DNA of 64,000 nt, from positions 239,690,975 through 239,754,974 of the forward strand of contig JBOZIK010000001.1 in the NCBI GenBank assembly GCA_051453625.1. Direction: 5' to 3'. The first letter of the stretch is position 1. Every line of letters begins with the position of its first letter. Position numbers and translations under genes: made by a program. This DNA is from Welwitschia mirabilis (taxonomy: Eukaryota; Gnetophyta; Gnetopsida; Welwitschiales). The notes beneath the pieces were generated by a model. The model ran no database searches and was not told the origin of the DNA. It worked only from the letters and a program-made list of their open reading frames with translations. Below, one piece after another: positions 37,870 to 48,620 of the stretch.

Positions 37870-38640
37870 TATTTTTAAATCAATCAAGTGCATTGGTATT
37901 ATAATGGAAAGTTTGTTATAAATAATGCGGAAATACTGTCTCAACCAATAGGACAAAATCTAAAGTTAACTACTAATAAAAAGACACTAGATGCAAATGA
38001 GACGGAGTATTGCAAATTAGTTAAAGCTCGATACATGTCATATAAACTAAGATCGACACATTATAGGCAGTTATGGTGTTAACCAAATATATAGCTAAAC
38101 CAACATAATGTTACAAGAATGTGGTTGTTAGGGTCTTGAAGCATCTAAATTGAACAATAAATTTCTATTTCAACAAATAACTTGGAAGCATTCTTAAACC
38201 TAGACTTGAATATTGTCAAAAACATTAAAAATTCTACAATAGGTTCCCTAACATTCGTAGTAGCTTTTCACTTATTTCTTGGAGATTAAAACTACAATAA
38301 TAATAGATTTGTTAGCCATTATAAAATATGTGACCACATGTAAAATAAGCAAGGAAATGAAATGGATAAGAAACCTTCTAAAAATTCTAAACCTTCCACA
38401 AAAAGAAGCGACAAAGCTATATCTTGATAATGGATTTACAATTTCCATAACAAACAATTCCATAATTCATGACAGAACAAAGTACATTACAACCAGAGTC
38501 CACCACATGATACGAAAACTGTTTCACAATGTCATGATAAAGATGTAATATGATTAATTTATAAATCACATTACAAACATTCTCATGAAGTTGCTTGGCA
38601 AAAATAAGGTTTTAATAGTTCAAAGGTCATCTTAGGGTTA
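37870..38640 (+). pseudogene. Ty1/copia RT-RNase H remnant, a different element
   Basis: The piece at 37888-38082 reads NNAEILSQPIGQNLKLTTNK, then TLDANETEYCKLVKARYM. It matches the copia RT end (normally C-PV-TPM-QN-KLT, ETEYRQLVGSLIYL). At 38279-38548 comes RNase H: CKISKEMKWIRNLLKILNLP, QKEATKLYLDNGFTISITNN, then DRTKYITTRVHHMIRKLF. The family form is EAIWLRRLL-DL, LYCDNQSAI-IA-NPVFH-RTKHI-I-HFIRE, so the order and spacing fit well. The catalytic and recognition residues are partly lost. It is distinct in sequence from the copia in blocks Y1/Y2. Confidence 0.82.
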
Positions 38641-39064
38641 GTAGCATAAGTCTTCTTAAGACAATAAGAGAGAGTCTACATGAAGATTGGCTATTTAGCA
38701 TTTAAGGTCACATAGGCCTCATAGGTTAGGGCTTGAGATTTTTCTCTCAGGACGCCACATTCCTCAAGAAATATTTCCTTTCTAAGTATTGCTATAGCCA
38801 AAGGATCAACCCTGTTATCCATTTGTATAATTAAAACATTTCACACTTAAAGAGATTAAATTCACATATCCTACAACTTACTTATCAAGGCTATCATTAT
38901 ATTAACAAATATAAAAGCTTAACCACTTGTAAGAGTGAACTCATTAATTATTTAATTAAGGAAGAACCCTAATAAAACTGCCGTATAACCCTACACGTAT
39001 AGGTTAATAAGAAAGTAATTGATGTGTTATCATTCCATACCATTTTTCTATTTGGTATTAGAGA
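38641..39064 (+). repeat. LTR-like sequence ending in a second primer-binding site
   Basis: The stretch follows copia RNase H, so a 3' LTR is expected here. It ends ttctattTGGTATTAGAGA at 39053-39064, which matches the initiator tRNA-Met primer-binding site with one change. A primer-binding site normally follows the 5' LTR, so this may be an LTR shared by two tandem elements or a coincidence. No LTR start was located. Confidence 0.4.
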
Positions 39065-41963
39065 TTAGCCATTGGTCTTCTATCATAGCAAATAAATACC
39101 GCCTGGTTGCACTTGCAGTTTCTTGTTTGTTTTAGACATCCTGCTCCATTTCAGTCCCCCACTCTACGAACATTACGAATCAAAAGGAAATACTCATTAG
39201 ATAAGTCTAATATAAAAAGTCAACTTTTTCCATAAGATAATCTATGTAAAATGATGGTTTAGAGTAACTGGTATTACACATTTGTACTCATCTTTTATTA
39301 TCTTCAAGATCCCCAGTGAAAAATACTATTATACTAACAAACCCTTAATGCTTAATGCTTTATCATATAGGTTAAAGGGGGAGTTTCATAAATTTCTTTT
39401 TAAGGCGAGGTCCATAAAATTTTTTGTTGTTTCGGTTTTGGCTGAATTTGGCTAGATTTGTGACTAACGATAAATTAGGAGCATTGGATGAGTGCTCCGA
39501 CATTCGACAACAGACAACGTGATTCTGATGACTCTTAGTATGTTTTATTTTAGTGCCTTTCCTTTAAAATTATCTTCCTCGAGCAGCTAAATTCACATAA
39601 GTAGGGAACATGATTCTTCTCACACAAAATCCAACAACATAAACATTTTGAACTTACATTTGAAAACCATTCTACTCGACCAAAACCTTTATTCATTTTT
39701 GTAAGTAATATGCACATATGCCCAGAATGTATAAAATCTATGCTAGAGCAGCAACATTTATAAACGAGACAAGCCTAAAAGATCACGTTAAAGCCAAATC
39801 CCAACCATAGCACTTGATTTCATGGGGACGTCGTCGTTAAGAGTTCATACTTTCCCAACTAAGAAAAGATTTTATGATTCTCAAAAACTCCAAAAGTTAA
39901 AAACTGAACAAAGCAATTCAAAAGTGGAAGTTTGCTCGTTAACTGTGTGCATACACTTCTGAAGCCTTAAAACATAAAAGGAGCTTTGAAGTCCCTCGAA
40001 GGCACGTCCATGCCCGTAATTACAAGTCAATGGAACAAATGATGTGTGATCATGAACTTCAAGGCCTAAGATTTCACACCCTTTACAACGCATCACGTTA
40101 ATTATGAAATAAGCACAGGATATCACGTGCCTTGGCTTTGCGTTTAGCTGTCGCTTAAACTCTGCGCATTCCCATAAATTTAAAAGCCCCACTTTATTGT
40201 TGATTTGTACCATTTTCAGGATTGTTTTTAAGGTTTAGAATATAAATTACAAACGCAGATATATCAGAAAAGCAAGCAGTTTTTGACCGTCTTTGAGAAA
40301 CGCGAAAAACGCAAACATGTCGTCGCGCAAGCTCACCCCGGTCGGCGTCCCTATCGCCAAATAGCGAAAGCAGGCACGTGTCTAGACATAGCCCAGGCAT
40401 TGTGAATGCTCGCCGGAGTCGTCACTTTCAGGATTTTCAGGACATGTACTCACCTTTCGAAATAATCAATGCATGTAAGTACATAACATGGGAGGCAGTT
40501 TAGCTTCTTCGGCTTCAAAAGCCCTATATTCAACGCTAGCAAGAGAACGAACCTCCGTCACGAAACAGATGGTAAGGGCACTTGACGGAGCTGCGGCAAG
40601 TACCCTTCCATCAAAAAAAAGAATGGCATCAAAAATAAACAAAGCCTGGAGATTCTCGGCCATCAATGTCTCTCTGAATTTTCATTTTCTACGGGAAAAT
40701 TGGGGCAAACAGGCTTTGATATCGAAGTTCCAAAAGTAGCGTAAATTAAAGTCATTATTTATCGTTGTTGAGTTGCCGCCTTGGAGGTCAAGTGAACCAC
40801 AGACGTAATACTACCAGAATCTCTCTCTTTTCAGAGGCGCGCTTTTTCTCTTTTGCTTAAAAAAGAGATTTCGTCCCAACGCCTACCTACAATTGTACCA
40901 TCCAGCATACGAAAGAAACATCCTCCAAGCATCCCATTGAAAAAGTAACGAGGAAAGATAAGTGCTCCACTACACCCATCACACAACAAATTTCGAAATC
41001 CGCAGTTCACCGATTTTAGCTTTGCCAGAGGCGAGAACTGGAGAAAAGGACTCTTTTTTTGGTCCTGCGCCACCTTTCACCAAACAATGTTGACCAACAC
41101 TGAAGATAGTTGGTGAAACAGTGACCAGAAACCCTCTACTTATATTAAACAATTGGGTGGAAGTGCCGTCTACATCGCTGAGAAGGTGCTGACCCACCCT
41201 CTAAAATCTCGTCGATCGACAAGGAGGTTACAGCGCTCCTCCGAAGTACCGACTTAACCCACTTGCCCTCCATGCAAGCCTCGTTTACCCCGCTTCAGGC
41301 TGCACTCTCAGCTCCCAAGCCGAGGTCTCCTCCTCCGGCTAAAAACACCCTCCAAGTGCGAACCAGAGACCGCATGTCTGCTTGCCTTCACGAGGCTGGA
41401 GAATTTTGTTTTCTCAACAGAAAAAGCATGATAACTTTAGCTCACTTCGAATATCCTATGCTCCACACCAGAGCGCATACTCAATTCCCTCCATTCCCCC
41501 CTCGTAAGCACACCCAACCAAGTGGTTCCCAGTTCGCGTCCCTAATACACGCCACGCCTATCGTGTTCATTCCGAAACCAGAGTCTTGAATGTTTTGCAG
41601 AGTCGTCTCTTAACAATCTCTTAACAAACTAAAGCATTAAAGTAGAAATCTTAAAAAAAGAAATACAAAAGTGTGTACAGCCGCTCTCATTATTAATCTT
41701 ATTCTACGGAAATGAAAGAAACTACCTTTCCGTTGAATGAACGATTCAGTGTTTGTGTCTAGGCCTAAGCAAATACACCAATTTCTTCCAATATCTATCA
41801 GTTACTCGGTACTGTTTCCTCTCAAAACCCAGGAGGAGAAATATAGTACTAGCAAAATGAAGTGTTTCATTTGCCAGATGATGAGGAAATAACAAACGTT
41901 TCACCTGACGAGAGACGCAAACTAATTACAGAATATGCATAAAGAATGCCTTACTACTTCCCT

Positions 41964-42875
41964 TCAGTCATCTGCAGGGCGGAGCGGAGAACTCCAGGCG
42001 GTCCAAAGATGATCGGCAACGAAGCCCATGATATCGGGAAACATCCGACGCATTAAACTCCGGCCTCCGAAAAGACAAACGCCAGGGCGGGCGGACGCCG
42101 TTTGACGTTCAGTTGCCCCATCCTCTGCAACACCTCCTTCAAAAGCCAAAGGAACAACCTGCTTAGCCTTGAGAGCCAGCTTCGGCTCCTCTTCCCTCGC
42201 TGCCTCTTTATCAGAGCTGCTTCGGAACCTAGTTATGTTGCCAACGCTATCAATAACGGCTTTCTCTTCCTTCCCAGACCTGGCCAACCCCTTACCGCTG
42301 CGATTCTTTCCTTTTCCTGCGTTCTCCGCGGCTGTAATCTCCTCGAACAAGTCGATAGCTTCATGAATAAGCTCCCGGCTCGGAGAAGCATTCCAGCGCG
42401 ACCAAAAACTTGTGTAGCACTGAAAGCAGCTGCATTCAAACGAAGGAGAATGATTTCGCAGACCGGTCGGGCCTCCGGAACAAGCAGAACCATTTGAAAC
42501 CGCGCGTTTATTTGTATTCTTGGAGTCGCGGTTTCTGCCAGAAGAGCTGCGTCGAGGCAACGCATCATTTTCTAGAAACGGCTTCAAAGTGGAATCAGCT
42601 GAAGCTTCAGGAGACCAAGAAGGCGTTTCGTCGTCAAGTTCTGGGACTGCTCCCTTAGTGTTCTTTCGGAGCCTTCGGTGGCTTTTCATCTCAATCTCCG
42701 CAGGCACGTCCGGCGAGCGGGCAATCAAATAAGCGAGAACTTCTTGGTCCTCTGGCGGCAGCGCGGCGCTTAAGGCGGCCACGGCCACAGGCAGGATGCG
42801 GAGCACGGAGTAAGCATCGCGGAACGAGGACGCAGATGGGTGAACCCTGCCCCCCTTTCGACAAAGGTTCTTCAT
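41964..42875 (-). CDS. Uncharacterised plant-specific protein with CxCFxCYxxxW core
   Basis: The frame is open without a stop from 43049 down to the TGA at 41964-41966. The first in-frame ATG is at 42873-42875, giving 303 residues; the open frame reaches 58 codons further up with no ATG, including TTG at 42989 (not a plant start). Positions here count from the ATG. GGRVHPS at 8-14 and a hydrophobic helix-forming stretch at 23-52 (SVLRILPVAVAALSAALPPE, then DQEVLAYLIA) are followed by a basic, Ser-rich linker. The core at 146-174 reads FECSCFQCYTSFWSRWNASP then SRELIHE, with Cys 148, 150 and 153. The C-terminus has LFGGRSLMRRMFPDI then LWTAW. These blocks match a plant family of unknown function known to me (HPSP, PEDREVLAYL, CFxCYTSYWxRWDSSPNRQLIH). 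No membrane or signal segment is clear. The three Cys could bind metal; that is inference. Confidence 0.8.
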   Translation of the reverse strand: MKNLCRKGGRVHPSASSFRDAYSVLRILPVAVAALSAALPPEDQEVLAYLIARSPDVPAEIEMKSHRRLRKNTKGAVPELDDETPSWSPEASADSTLKPFLENDALPRRSSSGRNRDSKNTNKRAVSNGSACSGGPTGLRNHSPSFECSCFQCYTSFWSRWNASPSRELIHEAIDLFEEITAAENAGKGKNRSGKGLARSGKEEKAVIDSVGNITRFRSSSDKEAAREEEPKLALKAKQVVPLAFEGGVAEDGATERQTASARPGVCLFGGRSLMRRMFPDIMGFVADHLWTAWSSPLRPADD

Positions 42876-43049
42876 AACAGCGCTAAATTTCTTATCCCTG
42901 GCTGCTGCTGCTGCTTCTTCGGCTTTGATTCTCTTTCTTGCCTTTGGTGTATTCTTATTCGTTTGCTGAGGAAAAACGCAGACCTCCAAACCACTTCTGG
43001 TCTCGCTTCTGTTGAGAAATCTGGACAGCGGTTGGGACTTAGAAGCCGA
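42876..43049 (-). CDS. Open in-frame extension upstream of the first ATG, possible exon part
   Basis: Upstream of the ATG the same frame stays open for 58 codons to a TAG at 43050-43052. Its lower part reads KARKRIKAEEAAAAARDKKF, which looks like natural protein (basic then Ala-rich) rather than UTR. There is no ATG in it. Either it is 5' UTR that happens to be open, or the gene has an upstream exon joined to it by splicing. I cannot choose a splice site with confidence. Confidence 0.35.
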
Positions 43050-45491
43050 CTATATCGGAATCGGATAGAGATAGATTGCTCGATTTAAAAAACAAATAAA
43101 CATTATTGAAATGGTTTATTACATGGCCAGATCACTCCAGTTGAACGTGTAATTTTTTCACTCTCGCTCCTTCTCTTCCACGTAGTCGAGTCATTGCAGG
43201 TATCTGCACGCATAACCATGGTATTGTGCCTCCCGCGCAACGGAATTTCCCTTTTTACGTCGGTCCGTTCGGTAGCCCTTTGTGTAGTTCTAACATCTGC
43301 TTGCGTCTTCTATCTTGTTACCGCGTCAGCCCGTTGCCCATCCCTAACAGACTGTTTCTTCCCAGTTAAAATGAAATTTCAGTATTTACGATCTTCACGA
43401 ACGGACTCGTATCTCGAGTAGGTCACTTGTCGCGTAGCCCGCGACCGGTCACTGCGGAATTTTTTTGGAGTAACTCACTGGCATTCAATGCATCATACGT
43501 GGTCTGCTTTCGTGTATTTGACGCGGCAGTGTTCCTGCCACGTCACTCTGCATACGGTCAACTCATGGTTTTTCTTTAAAGTTGTGGTTTGACTGGCCCA
43601 ATAACGATGGCGAGGAATTAATATCGGTGTTTTTGCAGGGGCAATGAAACACCAGCACGGGAATTATTGTTGGCGAGAGTTGCCGAAAGTGACGTAACGA
43701 GGGCCGCGGGGTACTCCAGGGAACGCCGTTTTATTATTTATGGTCTTTTTTGTCACATTTAGTTGTTTATTTTACTGGAAAGCGATTTAGAAGACAAGTG
43801 GAATAGAAATGCTGGACTACCAGTGGTAGGCCTTAAAGCCCAAAAGCAGAGTTAAAGGTGATACTGACGGCGCGCTGTCGGCCGTTACATGGCACATCCC
43901 GCCTCGGCTTTGGCTTCAGCTTCTGCTTCCGCTAATATTTATGTGTCTTTGTGGAATTGTTTTGTGGGTGGTGGAAAAGGGATGGAAGGGAGCCGGAAGA
44001 CAACCGGACAAGTGTTCGTGACCAACGGGGTTAGCGGCGGGGTAGAGAAGCGGAGCAGACACGCGTATGGACTGCACGTCCCGGCGTCGGCTTGAGGTTC
44101 GGGGAGCGGTAGCCCTGACGCTTGGCCCCACCGTCAGAAAGTAACGATTTAGTTGTGAAAATGCTACCAGGAAGGGAAATCGAGAACAAGAAGAGAGGAC
44201 CACGGAATGGCGTAAGAAGACGGGAGAGCCGTTTGTTGTGGTAGAATTCAAAAGAATATTTAAAATTAAAAAGCTTGAAAGGGAGGAAATGCGTATGTTT
44301 TGATCCGGTGGGCGACAAGACGAGTCATTGATTGGCGTCACGGGAGGCGAATAAATCTCGTCTTACGAAAAAGCGGAGACCTTCAATGTTCAGTACTGAT
44401 GTCTTTCTTTCACAGGCGCTGCTGCAAACGCTGCCAAACAGAAACCGCAAATGCGAACGGCAGGGCCCATCACCGACTGTAAGGTGTCGCTCTCAGTCAG
44501 TCGAAGGTCGAGACTACTGCCAGGGTCTACTCTGCTCGTCTACAGTCTCTACTGACGTCCTCTCTCTCCCTACCCCGCCCGTTTCAGAAACGTCGTTTCC
44601 CCTCCAGTTTCCCCAACTCAAAAATCGATTCCACAACGTGATGCCCTCGGCGCAGGCAACGGTTAAGACCCGGGGAAATCCGACGTTAGCACGGCGTTCG
44701 GTCAGTCCGCCTGGCTTTCTCTGTTACGTGCGGGTGACTCCACTGCTCATTTGTTTCCATTTTTTAATTTAATAATAATATGACGTGGATATTGGAAAAC
44801 TGCGGAGGCAAAGCAGGCAGAAGGCAACTGCCCCAACTTCGTTCCGAGGCAGATGACGTATAAATTTGTGTGTTGTTTTACGATAAGTGGTTAGTAATTA
44901 CCCACGCTTAGTGGCTTTGGGTGTGTCCGCTGATGCCGCTTCTCTTTTGTTTGGGTTTACGCATTTAAAACATGGAGCTAAAACTGCTCTTTTTAAAAAA
45001 TTAACGAAATTAACCTACTTGCTTTAAGTCATTTGAGTGGCAGTCACTTTAATGTTTTATGTTCCTTAAAAATATCTGCGAACATTTGTGTCGCGCATTC
45101 AAATGGAGCTGTACTCCCGTAAGTTATTCGTTTATGGTATTAAAAAGCAAAGTCACGAGATTCCTTCGGCGGTCGCTGTCGCTGCGCCGGGCTGCACACC
45201 TGCTGCTCTGTTGGCACGATGATGCTCACCACGTCTAACAGAAGAGGGAATAGGAATGGGCGAACCTTTTAATCACCTCACTTAAAAGGATAAATTAACA
45301 GTAAACATTAAGGAAGGAAAATTTATAATTTAATTAGCTAAATAAAGATTTGACCAATAGAAATAAAAGAGTAGAAATAAAATTCAAAAAGCCTGGGGTG
45401 ATAACAAAATACAATGATCTACCAAAAAAAGGAAAGTTTATGAGTCCAAAAAATCATTAAAGTTAGCTTAGATATATATTTCATATACATC

Positions 45492-45749
45492 TAATATTTG
45501 GCTAACAGATATCAATTTCTATTGCCTTTTAAACAAGGTATAAGCATTAACCTAAACGCATTTCCCCTACACATTGGTATGGACTTTAACCACATTCAAA
45601 GTTGACTTTGTCTTCATCAACATTGACTTTGATAAATATGGTTAGTATTGACCATTCACCAAAAGTCAATGCCTCATTTTCTGCCAAAATATTAGGTTAA
45701 TGCTTATACTCTAGTCTGAAAGGTGGTAGAAATTGATATCTTTCGGCCA

Positions 45750-45756
<7 letters not shown>
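45492..45756. mobile_element. MITE-like hairpin element with W-box cores
   Basis: The two ends form an inverted repeat of about 62 bases: 45492-45554 (starting taatatttgg, ending ataagcattaacctaa) pairs with 45692-45756 (ttaggttaatgcttat to ccaaatatta). Most positions match, including agatatcaatttcta in both arms. A TA on each side fits a TA target. The 137-base interior has no coding potential but holds four W-box cores TTGACY (45602, 45623 and 45648 on plus; 45665-45669 on minus) and a nested perfect 10-bp inverted repeat cattgacttt/aaagtcaatg. It lies about 2.6 kb upstream of the minus-strand gene, just outside the CpG island. Confidence 0.85.

Positions 45757-45798
<42 letters not shown>
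45755..45798. repeat. (TA)22 microsatellite
   Basis: An uninterrupted 44-base TA run begins at the right end of the hairpin element. It could be the insertion target of the element or have grown from its TA duplication. Confidence 0.97.
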
Positions 45799-45800
<2 letters not shown>

Positions 45801-46389
45801 TTAGTGGTCACTTGTCATTGATTATAAGTGCATTAATTATTAAGTCTCTTATGGAATCAATTTCATTAGTCATAGTTGCTTTTATTAGAAAAGCCTTTAT
45901 GAAAATGCCTTAATCATTATTTGTAATCATTTTTATTAAATATGCTATTTAAACACATAATCTTAAGATAAAACATAATTGGTAATGATTTAAGTATCTA
46001 CTAATATCTCTTTTCTATATTTACATGTAAAAATGCATGAACAAGAAAAAGATAATAATGTAGGAAAGGAAGTGCTCATAAAGTTTATAGAGGGGTGAAG
46101 CATTAATTTATTACAGTGAAGCTAATACAGAATAATATAGGCATTTAAGTATTACAATTAAGGTAACAAAGAAACAATAGCATAGATAAATTAGTAATCT
46201 TTAATTGCAAGAAATAAATAATAATTCATCTTATATCACTCGATACAAATGTACACTATAAATGAATTGGTGAATTATTATAAAGACGATGTATTCTAAA
46301 CTTCTAAGCTTCTTAAATGTTGCTCTTCCTTAATCTACTTCTTCAAGTGAGAATCCTTGGATAATTTTTTGTATCTTTGTTTAGAGAAA

Positions 46390-48620
46390 GGATATAACAT
46401 TTTTAATGATTCTATAGACTTCACTATAGAAAGGGCGATAAAAGTCAATCCTAGCATTTCCTCGAGACTAATGTCTACACATGCTTTACTGAGGATCATC
46501 CCCTCAGATTTATGAATTATTAATGCCTAAGAGAGTTTGAAAGGTAGTTGTTTTGCTCGATCTCCAGAGAATGGGATGATGGGAACTATTTTTCAACTTG
46601 ATTCATCGAAAGGAACTCTATTAGACGTATCAAAGTCAACCATGGCATAGGTTGGAAGCTCAGGTGGATTATTCCTTGGCTATTAAACTATTTATTTGAC
46701 AACACCATAGACCATTTATTAATCCAACTTTAGGTCCTATGTTTATAGTTAACATGACCCTAGATCCTTAACAAAGAAGAAGCTCTATTTTCAATTCACC
46801 ATCAACATCATCATATCTAACCAAATCTCGTGTCTTGTTTGTTACACATCATGCAATGCATGATTACATTTGTAGTAAGTAGTTTCTGTTATGAGAGGAA
46901 ATCGTATCATTCATGAAAAATAGATAAACTGAATCTTGGAAACCATCCATTCCATTGGATGTGAAAGAAAGTTTAGACTTCATTATTAGAAATTCATAAT
47001 CTCATCTAAATGTTTACCATCTCATACATTCAGCAGTACATTTTGAAACCTTTGCTAATTTGGATTGTCACCCTTTTGCCTATAGACGACATTTAATACA
47101 ACAACTATACCAAATGATGTCCACAATGCCTTTATTTCCTCACTACCATTATACAGTGGACAATCCTTCACCATAGGTAACTGAGTAAGATCACTTGTTA
47201 ATTTGATAAACCTTCCACCAAAACTCATGTGTCAGTTAGCTCGAAATAACTCCTTAACCCTTTTATCAATATTAAGTAACATCTTACTCCTTATAAAACT
47301 CATCTCATTAAAAATGATGCACTTAATATTTTTTAGCCATTCTTGAAGATGTAGTTGTTATCTTGATGAAGCAAGGTCATAGTCACCGATCTTAATACCA
47401 AATGTTAAATGTATTGTTATCCCCTTGATGTTATATGTAGTGACTCCAGTGGGTGCTAACACCATAATAATACTTATGTTGTTTGAACACATCTTCTTAA
47501 ATTCATTACTTATAGAATGGATGAAAAAAGATTTTCCTATTCTTATTGTTCCTTGGATTATCATGCGTAGAGGTTGGATGTCTTCTTGCTCAAATTCTTA
47601 CGGCACCAAATGAGATATGAGAATATTGAAGCATTTATTTTCATTTAAACCAAGGCTAGATAAGCCATTAATTTGGTCTGTTTCATCTTAAACCAATAAA
47701 TCATGTAATGTCTTATTACTTTAAACAAAGTAAATGACATATTTGACATAGTCTTCTTCTTTATAGTTAGTAGACTAATTACCTTGTCTATTAAGATCAC
47801 GCAAGCCAAGCATGTTATGTTCACTTCTTTAAAGAAGGCCATCATCTAGTAAATGTCTTATTAATACACGATAATCATTTTCAGAATGTTTTACATGTGA
47901 TGATTCCATTTACTCATGTTGATCCTCCTTGATGGTTGCATATTCGAAATCCTTGTCATATGATGGATTACACTACTTATACATATGTTTAACAGACATC
48001 CATTTAGCCTCTATTTCTTTATCTTTGCTTTCCAAATCATGTTTGATATATCTAAATGGATAATTAAAAAGTAGTTGAGCCCAACAATAAGCCATCCATT
48101 TGTCATCAACTCTATTGAGTCGTACACGAAATCTAGGAATAGCTCTGACAATTGCATGTTCCTTTCTAGGATGTTAGGCATCATATCCTATTTTCCTTGG
48201 ATTTAATTAATATTTTGCACAATTGAATAATGACATGCCTTCCATATGCAGTGGCCTATTTGGATACTGATCTTTCAATGTAGTATTCACATGTTCCTTG
48301 TTTATAACATGGCTTCATCTCACTTTTTTATAGACCTTCTTAGATACATTGAGTGGTATAAATACCCTGCTACTTTCAACTAAGGGAAGTCCCTATAACA
48401 TGTGACATGTTTCCATAGCTCCAATGTCACGATCTATTATAGTATCTATCATTAGTATTTTGTAAGCTAAAATTGTAGGCTTACTAGGATCTCTATCCTA
48501 TGATGTCTTCATTAACTTGTCAAAACATGAATTTGCTTTCTTCTCTAACTTTAAGGCATACTTTGCAATATATTATATAATAACATATTTATCCTGCACA
48601 AGTTGGAAGTCTATATTCGT
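46390..48620 (-). pseudogene. Helitron-type PIF1-like helicase remnant
   Basis: Reading the minus strand downward: DRDPSKPTILAYKILMIDTI, IDRDIGAMETCHML (48413-48500); PLNVSKKVYKKV; KEHAIVRAIPRFRVRLNRVD, DKWMAYCWAQLLFNYPF (48060-48180); then at 47358-47564 the ATPase start MIIQGTIRIGKSFFIHSISN (Walker A, normally GTAGTGKS) with APTGVTTYNIKG; IIFNEMSFIRSK at about 47290-47325 (Walker B, normally DEMSFIG); GGRFIKLTSDLTQLPMVKD near 47165-47215 (normally GDFGQLPPVKD); VYRQKGDNPNQQRF near 47040-47075; and ALIIHKSEGMILSKACVDIS at about 46480-46535 (normally ALTIHKSQGMTL). The gene would unwind DNA during rolling-circle transposition. Several key residues and the frame are broken. Rep nuclease and Helitron ends were not found. 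Confidence 0.85.

Larger units (their letters stand above)
39480..45240. other. CpG-rich, higher-GC gene island
   Basis: Composition changes sharply: CpG dinucleotides, rare in the flanking retroelement debris, become frequent from about 39.5 kb and strongest at 41.9-44.8 kb, then drop after about 45.24 kb. I found no retroelement sequence inside. This is the pattern of an unmethylated, gene-bearing segment in a heavily methylated plant genome. Apart from the gene at 41964-42875, no coding sequence is convincing: frames at 40488-40739, 41263-41589, 43916-44341 and 44332-44772 are open but match no family. They may be UTRs, promoter DNA or chance frames in GC-rich sequence. Confidence 0.75.

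Noticed and set aside
41263-41589. Open frame of 108 codons on the plus strand in the CpG island
   Set aside because: Composition is Pro/Ser-rich without any recognisable motif, and long frames are expected by chance in GC-richer DNA. It is kept only as an unexplained part of the island.
42102-42732. Several frames opposite or offset to the host gene
   Set aside because: They are shadows of the minus-strand gene at 41964-42875, whose frame alone shows family motifs.
42876-42989. TTG at 42987-42989 as the start of a 341-residue protein
   Set aside because: TTG is not a normal plant nuclear start codon; the first in-frame ATG is at 42873-42875.
43916-44772. Open frames of 141 (minus) and 146 (plus) codons
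   Set aside because: They match no family, overlap competing frames of similar length on both strands, and show no coding-like motif. They may be promoter or UTR sequence.
44845-45000. Promoter with TATAAAT at about 44855 driving a plus-strand gene
   Set aside because: The TATA-like word next to a TGACGT motif is suggestive, but the first ATG downstream (44972) opens only a ten-codon frame and no coding sequence follows.
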